A stretch of 6,957 bases of DNA, from the NCBI GenBank assembly GCA_003164075.1, contig PLRZ01000417.1, forward strand, positions 1 to 6,957, written 5' to 3'. Below the pieces are notes generated by a model that saw only the letters and a program-made list of their open reading frames with translations, was not told the origin of the DNA and made no database searches. Both the position numbers and the translations under genes were made by a program. Positions 1 through 5,822 of the stretch are shown piece by piece; positions within the stretch are counted from its first letter, which is position 1, and every line of letters starts with the position of its first letter. This DNA comes from Bryobacterales bacterium (GTDB lineage Bacteria; Acidobacteriota; Terriglobia; Bryobacterales; Bryobacteraceae).

Positions 1-2
1 CG

Positions 3-26
3 CCCCGCAATTTCAAACTGGCGGGG
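3..26. other. Short GC-rich hairpin, weak terminator candidate
   Basis: CCCCGC (3-8) pairs with GCGGGG (21-26) across a 12-base loop and is followed by AAAA on the plus strand. Read on the minus strand, the stem would be preceded rather than followed by U residues, so it is not a classical intrinsic terminator for hisC. It may be chance. Confidence 0.2.
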
Positions 27-128
27 AAAATGGGCTGGGTCATTCCTTTCGATGGCGAGAACTTCGCAGGTGGGGCAGGCGGTGCTCGCCTGCCCGCCCG
101 CGCTGAATTAGGCCCGCTGCTCGAATAG
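3..128 (+). CDS. Possible C-terminal end of a gene entering from the left edge
   Basis: The third plus-strand frame is open from the window edge to a TAG at 126-128, giving 41 residues. It begins PRNFKLAGKMGWVIPFDGEN and ends in an Ala/Gly/Pro/Leu-rich stretch. The first 20 or so codons look plausibly coding, with G or C in most third positions. The last half is simply the translation of the left arm and loop of the palindromic repeat at 65-165. If real, the gene would converge with hisC, and the repeat would have been taken into its C-terminus. I recognise no family. The length is too short to exclude chance in GC-rich DNA, and no stop occurs before the repeat begins. An intergenic stretch with no gene is at least as likely. 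Confidence 0.2.
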   Translation, partial: PRNFKLAGKMGWVIPFDGENFAGGAGGARLPARAELGPLLE

Positions 129-165
129 GATCGAGCGAAGGCGAGCACCGCCTGCCCCACCTGCG
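65..165. repeat. Long nested palindrome (REP/BIME-like intergenic repeat)
   Basis: Bases 65-91 and 139-165 are a perfect 27-bp inverted repeat, with two further G-T wobble pairs outside it (63-64 with 166-167). The arms contain smaller palindromes: GGGCAGGCG (73-81) pairs with CGCCTGCCC (87-95) over a 5-base loop, and AGGCG (139-143) pairs with CGCCT (149-153). The centre holds a third hairpin, GCTCGA (119-124) with TCGAGC (131-136). The structure can therefore fold as one long stem or as three separate hairpins, as in bacterial REP/BIME clusters. It lies beyond the 3' end of hisC. It may act in transcription termination or mRNA protection, or it may be a neutral dispersed repeat; copy number in the genome would decide. 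Confidence 0.85.
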
Positions 166-413
166 GGCGCACTGCAAATTCCACGACTTCAGGAGTTCTG
201 AACTAATTTGCAAAACACGCGGGCATTCGTTACCGAGCCGCGACTGTGCCACGAAATCCCCAGATCGGTTAGCCACGCCTCGCGCGTGGGTGGCGGTGAA
301 AGGCTATTAGCGATTAGCTTTTGGCTCCTTGGACGCGCCTGCGGCGCTATCGGTCGCGGGAGCAGTCAGTGGACAGTTGTCGGCGAGGACTTCGCAGGCG
401 TTACCGGGCCCGT
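129..413. other. Intergenic stretch downstream of hisC, repeat debris
   Basis: I find no credible gene here; short open frames on both strands are repeat translations without ribosome binding sites. Visible structure beyond the palindrome: CCACGC (273-278) pairs with GCGTGG (284-289) over five bases; GCGCC (335-339) pairs with GGCGC (343-347) over three bases; ATTAGCG/ATTAGC occurs as a short tandem at about 306-318; and GGCGAGGACTTCGCAGG (382-398) is a near copy of 54-70. The patchwork of short repeats looks like accumulated intergenic repeat fragments. No U-rich intrinsic terminator for hisC is evident. Confidence 0.5.
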
Positions 414-1571
414 CTACACGCCATTTTCGGTGCTACCAGCATTCTCTACAGCCGCTGGCGGCCGCGGACCGACGGAGCCTGCATAACTCCTCCTGAAGGC
501 TTCGATACAAAACCGGTTGTCTTCGTCGGTTCCGGTGGATACTCGCAGACAATGCGGCAGCCCGAACGCCTTCAACGGGCGCACCACCACCCCTTGCGAC
601 AGCAGTTCCTCGAAAACCCGCGACGCCTCCTCCTCGGAGGCCATGGCGATCATTACGAAATTCGCTTCCGAGGGCGCCAGCGGAAGTCCTAACTCCCGCA
701 GCCCTTCGGTAAGATAGCGCAGACCGCGCGCGTTCAGCTCCAGCGACCGGTGCAGAAATTCCTTGTCGGAGAGCGCCGCCATGCCCGCCGCCTGTGCCGG
801 CGTGGAAGGCTCAAAGGGCAGCTTCACCTTGAGCAGGTTGCGAATCAGTTCCTCATGCGCGAACCCGTAGCCGATGCGTGCGCCCGCTAATCCATACGCC
901 TTCGAAAACGTCCGCAGCGTAATTACATTGTCATAGCGATAATGCATCGAATCCGGGTACCGCGGATTATCCTTGGCATACTCGAAGTAAGCCTCGTCCA
1001 GAATGATGAGAACGCGCTCCGGCACGTGTTGGTAAAACTCATCGAACTGATGCCGCGTGAAAATCGTCCCCGTCGGGTTGTTGGGGTTCGCCAGGTAGAC
1101 GATCTTGGTGTGCTGGTTGATTTCCGCCGCCAGCGCCGGCAGGTCGTAGTGCCAGTCGCGATAGGGAACTGTGCGATACTTCACGCCGCGCGAACGCGCC
1201 AGCACCTGGAAACCGATGAAGGCCGCTTCGGTGGTGAGCACTTCGTCCTCATCGCACAGAAACGCGCGGATGATGTTGGACATGATGCCCTCGGACCCGC
1301 TGCCGGCGATGACATTCTCCACCTTGAGATCGAACTGCGCCGCCAGCACCTCGCGCAGCCGCAGGCCGCCGTCGGGGTAGAGGTTCAACCCGCTGAGCGT
1401 CGCCGCCATTGCCTCCACGGCTTTCGGCGACGCCCCCAAAGGATTCTCGTTGGAAGCCAGTTTGGCGATGCGTGCCAGCCCGTACTGCCGCCGCACGGAC
1501 TCAATGGTGCGTCCCGCTTCATAGGGACGCAGAGCTTCGATATTGGGAGGGACGAGTGGCATCGGTATCAT
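414..1571 (-). CDS. hisC: Histidinol-phosphate aminotransferase (class I/II PLP aminotransferase)
   Basis: HisC is a cytoplasmic PLP enzyme that transfers the amino group of glutamate to imidazole-acetol phosphate to form histidinol phosphate in histidine biosynthesis. The 385-residue product shows the family signature throughout: SNENPLG at 40-46, the cofactor-phosphate segment GSGSEGI at 90-96, NPNNPTG at 162-168, DEAYFEY at 192-198 (Asp192 and Tyr195 contact the cofactor), SKAYGLAG with the Schiff-base lysine at Lys224, Arg232 eight residues later, and the substrate-binding Arg343 in LRVSTG. I chose the ATG at 1571; an ATG at 1562 is equally possible. Neither has a strong Shine-Dalgarno sequence. 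The frame stays open upstream to 1727, but that part reads through intergenic repeats and precedes the conserved N-terminus. The last 17 or so residues after FRRSY are a low-complexity extension. No other his genes are in view. Some HisC-like enzymes also act on aromatic amino acids, so the exact substrate is inferred. Confidence 0.93.
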   Translation of the reverse strand: MIPMPLVPPNIEALRPYEAGRTIESVRRQYGLARIAKLASNENPLGASPKAVEAMAATLSGLNLYPDGGLRLREVLAAQFDLKVENVIAGSGSEGIMSNIIRAFLCDEDEVLTTEAAFIGFQVLARSRGVKYRTVPYRDWHYDLPALAAEINQHTKIVYLANPNNPTGTIFTRHQFDEFYQHVPERVLIILDEAYFEYAKDNPRYPDSMHYRYDNVITLRTFSKAYGLAGARIGYGFAHEELIRNLLKVKLPFEPSTPAQAAGMAALSDKEFLHRSLELNARGLRYLTEGLRELGLPLAPSEANFVMIAMASEEEASRVFEELLSQGVVVRPLKAFGLPHCLRVSTGTDEDNRFCIEAFRRSYAGSVGPRPPAAVENAGSTENGV

Positions 1572-1763
1572 TTTACCGTGCGCCCGGATGCTCCCTTTCA
1601 GAGCCGCGACCGTAAGGGACCGTAAGGGAGCGTTCGGCCCGGCGTCCGTTCGGCTCAGCCCATTTTCCCAGGCTCGGCAGGCAGGAGCGCCGGCAAGAGT
1701 GCCTGCGCCACGTCCAACCCCCGGCACACTCGGCAGTGGCAGGGCAGCCGGCGCGCCTGCCTT
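1572..1763. repeat. Repeat-rich gap between the glycosyltransferase and hisC
   Basis: These 192 bases carry several short structures. ACCGTAAGGG is tandemly duplicated at 1609-1618 and 1619-1628. GCTCCCTT (1590-1597) pairs with AAGGGAGC (1624-1631) around a 26-base loop in the presumed hisC leader. GCAGGCA (1677-1683) pairs with TGCCTGC (1700-1706), recalling the GGCAGGC/GCCTGCC core of the palindrome at 65-165. GGCAG (1743-1747) pairs with CTGCC (1757-1761), and with outer pairs reaches 1741-1763, directly after the glycosyltransferase stop codon on the transcribed strand. No clear -35/-10 pair for hisC and no U-tract terminator were found. Confidence 0.6.
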
Positions 1764-3287
1764 TCACCGCGCTTGGGAATGACTCAACACTTCCGGACGA
1801 ACGGCCACCGCCGCGTCCGAGAACCTGTCGCGATACACCAGTGTGAGCCCTTCGCGCTTATAGAAGTCCGCGTCCCAGGAATAGTAAAACACGTACGCCT
1901 GGTACCCTGGCGGATAGTAGTTCACTACCGTGGGAGCGCCGGGAATCGGCTCGATGGTCTCATGCCCCGACATCGTGCGGTAGCAATTGATAGCAGCCAC
2001 GTACCGCCAGTTAGTCGATACCTTAGTCAGGCCATACGTATGGTTGTAATAAGACAGCACCGAGTAGACATCCTTCATGGCCGCATCGTACTTCCACTCA
2101 TTGAAGTAAGTCAGCCGCAGACAGCCGATGTTATAGCAGGCGATCAGCACCAGGATCGCCGTCAGCGCCTGTCCCGAAGCCCGCCCGCCGGCCGAGGGCA
2201 GCGGCGCCGCCGCCAGCCCACCCGCCATCGCCAGGAACAGCAGCACCACCCACATGGCCGTGCGATCGAACGGCAGCAGGATCTGGTACGCCACATACAG
2301 GAATTCATGGCAAGCCAGCGCCGCCAGCAGTGCCGCTCCGCAGATGGCCGCTACCGCCGTCGACCTACGCGCGCCAACGTCCTCAACCGCCATGCGCCCG
2401 AGAATCAACATCACCACCCGCCAGACTACAAAGGCCGCCAGAATCGGGTATAAGAACGGTCCGAAGTGGACGAAATAGTGGAGCAGGCGCGGATTCAGCA
2501 GATAGTCGTTGGGCTCGAAGAGCGAAGCGCTCACCAGGCTTCGCAGCGTCTTGAGCAGCGAGTCGGACCCCCACGTGAATTGACCCTTGGGCCAGCTTAG
2601 AACTACCGAACCTACGAAAAAGTACCCCACCACCAAGCCCGGCAGGGTGAACGCCGCCAGAATCTTCAGGTAGTCCCGGCGATGTTCGCGGCACATCCAC
2701 AGAAACAGCCCCAAAGCGGTCAACGCGTCCGCCAGTGCAAACGAGAAATTGGCGCAAACGCACAGCGCCCCGCAGAGCGAAATCAGCAGGCACGTGCGCC
2801 GCAAACAGGCCGCCCGCACCGCTGGTTCCTGCGCCTGGTATCGCCCGGCAATCGCCACCATCCACAGCAGAAATGCCGACGCCAAGCCATATCCCCGCGC
2901 CGCCACCAGGTAGTCCATCACGAACGGACTGCACATCAGGCACACCGCCAGCGCCCATTGCAGGATGCGCCGCTGCGAAATCAGCCGTACCAGATAATAC
3001 ACCGCGCCTATATACAACGCGGCGCCGATCAGTGCCGGCACGCGCAAGGTGATCGCCGACGCCCCGAAGATCGACGTCACCAGCCGCATCAGCAGCGAAT
3101 TCAGCACGTGATTGTTGGCGCTCGCGCTCCAGTGCGTCGGCCCGGCCGGCCCGGCATACGATAGATACGTATCGGCCTCGTCGATGGTCACCGACTGCAC
3201 GCATGCGCGCGCCACCGTCCACAGCCAGGCAAAGATGCACGTGCCGATCAGGAGCGGAAAATGTTTAGGACTGCTTTCGTTGGTCAC
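1764..3287 (-). CDS. Polytopic membrane glycosyltransferase-like protein (GT-C fold, PMT/ArnT/RgtA-like)
   Basis: The 507-residue product has about eleven hydrophobic segments, roughly at residues 10-29, 84-102, 110-128, 133-150, 165-180, 183-198, 207-230, 269-292, 310-330, 343-362 and 371-389, then a soluble tail of about 115 residues. After the first membrane segment comes an IDEADTYL motif (Asp36-Glu37), where GT-C enzymes carry catalytic acidic residues in the first outer loop. SANNHVLNSLL (56-66) sits where relatives have a HPPLYYLL-like motif, and VAARGYGLASAF (128-139) matches the usual ARPYGL-type motif. LLPFDRTAMWVVLLF (337-351) matches the late P..R segment. Such enzymes move a sugar from a polyprenyl-phosphate carrier to a lipid, glycan or protein on the outer face of the inner membrane; donor and acceptor cannot be read here. 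The start is a GTG, the only start codon before the in-frame stop at 3312-3314. No strong ribosome site precedes it. It lies 24 bases after the SDR gene, suggesting co-transcription. Confidence 0.75.
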   Translation of the reverse strand: MTNESSPKHFPLLIGTCIFAWLWTVARACVQSVTIDEADTYLSYAGPAGPTHWSASANNHVLNSLLMRLVTSIFGASAITLRVPALIGAALYIGAVYYLVRLISQRRILQWALAVCLMCSPFVMDYLVAARGYGLASAFLLWMVAIAGRYQAQEPAVRAACLRRTCLLISLCGALCVCANFSFALADALTALGLFLWMCREHRRDYLKILAAFTLPGLVVGYFFVGSVVLSWPKGQFTWGSDSLLKTLRSLVSASLFEPNDYLLNPRLLHYFVHFGPFLYPILAAFVVWRVVMLILGRMAVEDVGARRSTAVAAICGAALLAALACHEFLYVAYQILLPFDRTAMWVVLLFLAMAGGLAAAPLPSAGGRASGQALTAILVLIACYNIGCLRLTYFNEWKYDAAMKDVYSVLSYYNHTYGLTKVSTNWRYVAAINCYRTMSGHETIEPIPGAPTVVNYYPPGYQAYVFYYSWDADFYKREGLTLVYRDRFSDAAVAVRPEVLSHSQAR

Positions 3288-3311
3288 AACTGTGGGTGAA
3301 GCGCGATTGTA

Positions 3312-4262
3312 TCATTTCTTCATCCATTCCAGCGTCTGCCGGATCCCGTCGTCGTAACTGGTCTTATGCACGGCGCCGAACTTAGCCCGCAATTTAGCAT
3401 CGTCCAGCAGCACCGGCGTCTCCTGCAGGTACAACATCTCCGGCAACTCGCGGTACAGCGGGCTGAACCAGCCCATCATCTTCAACACTCCGCGCCCCAC
3501 GGACCGGTACTTCGGCCCGCGCCCCACCGCGCGATACACGCGTGTGATGAAGTCCATCACGTTGATTTCACCCGCGCCCGCAAAGTTCCACGCCTCTCCG
3601 TAGCACTCCGCGCACCCCGCCAGGTCCGCGATTACCGGGCCCGTATCCGGCACAAACACCCATTCGTGCGGAGCATTGTCCGGACCGATCCAGTTCGCCG
3701 TCTTCCCGGCGAGCGCCGCGCGAAAAATCGGATTGGCCATGCTGAGATCGGCATGCGGCCCGTAGAAATCCGGCAGCCGCACCACCATCCCGCTCATCCG
3801 GCCCTTCCGGTGCGCTTCCAGCACCGCGTCTTCCTGCTCTTTGCGGAACTTTCCCTTGCGCGTATCCGGCTCCCGCGGATGCGTCTCCGCGACGTGCGAG
3901 GTCCGAGGCACCCCGTACGCGTACACGTTCGACACCAACACCAGCCGGGCCACCTCGACCGACGCCGCCGCTTCGATGGTGGTGCGAATCATCGCCGGGT
4001 GCAATTGGAAGGAAGTGTAAGGAACACCCACTGCATAGATGATGGTGTCCACCCCGCGCGCCGCCGCGCCCGCCGAGCGCAAGTCGGTCAGGTCCGCTTC
4101 GAATATCTCGGCGTGCGCCATCTTGCCGAATGCCGCTTCGAGCTTTGCCTTGCCCCGTCCTACCGCTCGAAACGGGATTCCGCGCCGCTCTAGCTCCGTT
4201 GCCACTGCCCGGCCAATGGCGCCGCCCGCGCCGAAAATGGCCGCTTTCTGAATGATTGACAT
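3312..4262 (-). CDS. Atypical SDR, NAD(P)-dependent epimerase/dehydratase-like protein
   Basis: This 316-residue protein opens with a Rossmann fold: AAIFGAGGAIG (7-17) carries the GxGGxxG nucleotide-binding loop, and Asp57 in EADLTD corresponds to the adenine-contacting aspartate after the third strand. SNVYAYG (111-117) and RLPDFYGP (162-169) are typical of extended SDRs, as is the late VFVPDTGPVIADL strand and helix (202-214). The C-terminal LLDDAKLRAKFG...GIRQTLEWMKK resembles the end of sugar-nucleotide epimerases. The usual YxxxK catalytic pair is not evident: the aligned region reads KGKFRKEQED (136-145) with no tyrosine. It may therefore be an atypical SDR that binds NAD(P) but has altered or no epimerase chemistry. 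Substrate unknown. The ATG at 4262 starts directly at the Rossmann strand. It is 36 bases from the dipeptidase gene and 24 from the glycosyltransferase gene, so an operon with a role in envelope sugar metabolism is possible but inferred. Confidence 0.8.
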   Translation of the reverse strand: MSIIQKAAIFGAGGAIGRAVATELERRGIPFRAVGRGKAKLEAAFGKMAHAEIFEADLTDLRSAGAAARGVDTIIYAVGVPYTSFQLHPAMIRTTIEAAASVEVARLVLVSNVYAYGVPRTSHVAETHPREPDTRKGKFRKEQEDAVLEAHRKGRMSGMVVRLPDFYGPHADLSMANPIFRAALAGKTANWIGPDNAPHEWVFVPDTGPVIADLAGCAECYGEAWNFAGAGEINVMDFITRVYRAVGRGPKYRSVGRGVLKMMGWFSPLYRELPEMLYLQETPVLLDDAKLRAKFGAVHKTSYDDGIRQTLEWMKK

Positions 4263-4298
4263 TTGGTACGCCGCGAGCCCTCAGTATACACCGCCTCC

Positions 4299-5804
4299 TC
4301 ACATCGTCAACAAAGCCGCCATCAGCTCAATTCCGTCCCACAGATTCCGCATCCGCAGATTCTCATTGAAGCTATGCTGATTGTCGTCGTGATTGGCGAT
4401 CGGCACCACGATCACGCGCGTTCCCAACGGCCGCACAATACTGGTGAGCGGCAAACTCCCACCCATATTAGGAAGCTTCACCGTCGGACCGCGCACGCTC
4501 TCCACCACGCGAATCACTTCCTGCGCAATCGGCAGGTCCATCGGTGTGCGCACGGCATTATCGCCGCCCCGCACCACCACCAGCGCCACCTTCGCGTGCG
4601 CGCGACGCACGTCCGCGTCCGGCTCCGTGTCCACCACGAAGAATCCCTGCTTGCGAATGTGTTCCACCACGCGGCCGGTAGTCTCTCGCGCATCCATGCC
4701 CGGCACAAGCCGTATGTCGATGGACGCCGTGGCCGTCGCCGGGATCACGTTGGACGCCTGGTTACCGGTGCGCGAACTCGCCATTCCGCGCACGTTCAGC
4801 GCCGGCTGGGTCACCAACTCGTTGAGCTTCGCGCCCGCACCTTCCGTCGACCCCAGCCAGAACTCTCGCATCAAGCCCGCGTCGATCTCGGGAGCCTCGG
4901 CGATGGCCCGCTTCTCCAGCGCCGTCAGCGGCGTCATCCCGTCGTAGAAGTGGTCCACCGTCACGCGCCCCTGGCCGTTCTTCATCGACGCCAGCAACTG
5001 CGCCAGCATCATCGCCGGGTTCGGCGCCCAGTTCCCATAATGGCCGCTGTGCAACTCGTACTGCGGACCGTAGAGGGTCACATCCAGCCCCGTGTCTCCG
5101 CGCGCGCCGAACACAATCTGTTGCCGCCGCGTCTGGTAGACCGGCCCATCGCACATCAGCCACAGGTCGCCCGCGAACAGTTCCTTATTGGCTGCCAGAA
5201 TTTTCTCCAGGTTCGGCGACCCGGCTTCTTCCTCGCCTTCAAACGCGAACTTGATATTCGACCGCGTCTTGATGCCCGCCGCGCGAATCGCGTCGAGCGC
5301 CGTCAACATGGCGGCGATGGGCGCTTTATCGTCGCCCGATCCGCGGGCATAGAGCCGCCATTCCGGGTCGAAGGGCTGGCCGGCCGCGGGTAGCGGGATC
5401 ACCCGGCCGCCGTCCTGCACCGGTTTGTCGCGCAGCACCGGCTCAAATGGCGGGCTGGCCCATTCCTTCGGGTCGAGCGGCTGGCCGTCGTAGTGGGCAT
5501 AGAAGACGATGGTGCGGGTCGCGCCGGGCGTGCGGATCTCGCCAAACACCACCGGGTTGGCGCCTGCGACGCTGACCAGTCTCGACGGCACGCCCCGTTG
5601 TTCCAGCATATGCGCGATCGCCTCCGCATTGCGCTGGATATTGTCGTGATCGCGCGCAATATTGGGGATCGCCAGCAGCGCAAAGAACTCGTCGACAATG
5701 GCCCGCTCATGCTGCTGCCGCCACTCGCGGGCGGCCCGTGCCGCGGCGTTGTCCTGTCCCATCGCTATTGCCGCCATCGCGATCGGAATCAGGATCCGTT
5801 TCAT
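4299..5804 (-). CDS. Secreted M20 family metallodipeptidase (carnosinase/CPG2-like)
   Basis: The 501-residue product is a di-zinc peptidase of family M20 that removes residues from dipeptides or short peptides. All the expected metal and catalytic positions are visible: His104 and Asp106 in YAHYDGQP, bridging Asp158 in GSGDDK, general base Glu192 and ligand Glu193 in EGEEEAGS, Asp219 in CDGP, and His477 in HSFNEN. LHSGHYG (251-257) begins the lid/dimerisation domain, which runs to about residue 365. MKRILIPIAMAAIAMGQ is a short signal peptide, so the enzyme probably works in the periplasm or is attached there. The ATG at 5804 is preferred because GGAGG precedes it by four bases (GCGC) and the signal peptide begins there. 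The frame continues upstream to 5891, but that extension only translates the CACAGAGA repeat. First gene of a probable three-gene operon. Exact substrate unknown; related enzymes include carnosinases and succinyl-diaminopimelate desuccinylases, the carnosinase-like branch fitting best. Confidence 0.92.
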   Translation of the reverse strand: MKRILIPIAMAAIAMGQDNAAARAAREWRQQHERAIVDEFFALLAIPNIARDHDNIQRNAEAIAHMLEQRGVPSRLVSVAGANPVVFGEIRTPGATRTIVFYAHYDGQPLDPKEWASPPFEPVLRDKPVQDGGRVIPLPAAGQPFDPEWRLYARGSGDDKAPIAAMLTALDAIRAAGIKTRSNIKFAFEGEEEAGSPNLEKILAANKELFAGDLWLMCDGPVYQTRRQQIVFGARGDTGLDVTLYGPQYELHSGHYGNWAPNPAMMLAQLLASMKNGQGRVTVDHFYDGMTPLTALEKRAIAEAPEIDAGLMREFWLGSTEGAGAKLNELVTQPALNVRGMASSRTGNQASNVIPATATASIDIRLVPGMDARETTGRVVEHIRKQGFFVVDTEPDADVRRAHAKVALVVVRGGDNAVRTPMDLPIAQEVIRVVESVRGPTVKLPNMGGSLPLTSIVRPLGTRVIVVPIANHDDNQHSFNENLRMRNLWDGIELMAALLTM

Positions 5805-5807
5805 GCG

Positions 5808-5813
5808 CCCTCC
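5808..5813 (-). promoter_or_regulatory. Shine-Dalgarno sequence of the M20 dipeptidase gene
   Basis: On the minus strand GGAGGG stands a few bases before the ATG at 5804. It is the only strong ribosome binding site seen in the window and decides the start. The adjacent repeat arm ends at 5823, leaving nine bases between the repeat and this site. Confidence 0.8.
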
Positions 5814-5822
5814 GGGGGAACA

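Noticed and set aside
208..486. Plus-strand open frame of 92 codons downstream of hisC
   Set aside because: Starts at a TTG without a ribosome site, runs through repeats and overlaps the 3' end of hisC in antisense; no homology recognised.
942..1625. Plus-strand open frame of 227 codons opposite hisC
   Set aside because: Antisense shadow of a gene with complete HisC motifs; composition is Arg/His/Gln-rich.
38..1783. GTCATTCC (39-46) and its inverse GGAATGAC (1776-1783) as ends of an element around hisC
   Set aside because: Only eight bases match, and the right copy lies within the coding end of the glycosyltransferase gene, so chance is likely.
2383..3240. Minus-strand open frame of 285 codons in another frame of the glycosyltransferase gene
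   Set aside because: Composition is Gly/Ala/Arg-rich without membrane segments or motifs; it is a frame shadow of the GT-C coding sequence.
3366..4193. Plus-strand open frame of 275 codons opposite the SDR gene
   Set aside because: His/Arg/Pro-rich antisense shadow; no ribosome site or domain.
4263..5393. Long plus-strand open frame of 376 codons opposite the M20 gene
   Set aside because: Its product is rich in His and Arg with no recognisable domain, typical of the antisense of GC-rich genes, while the opposite strand carries all the M20 catalytic residues.
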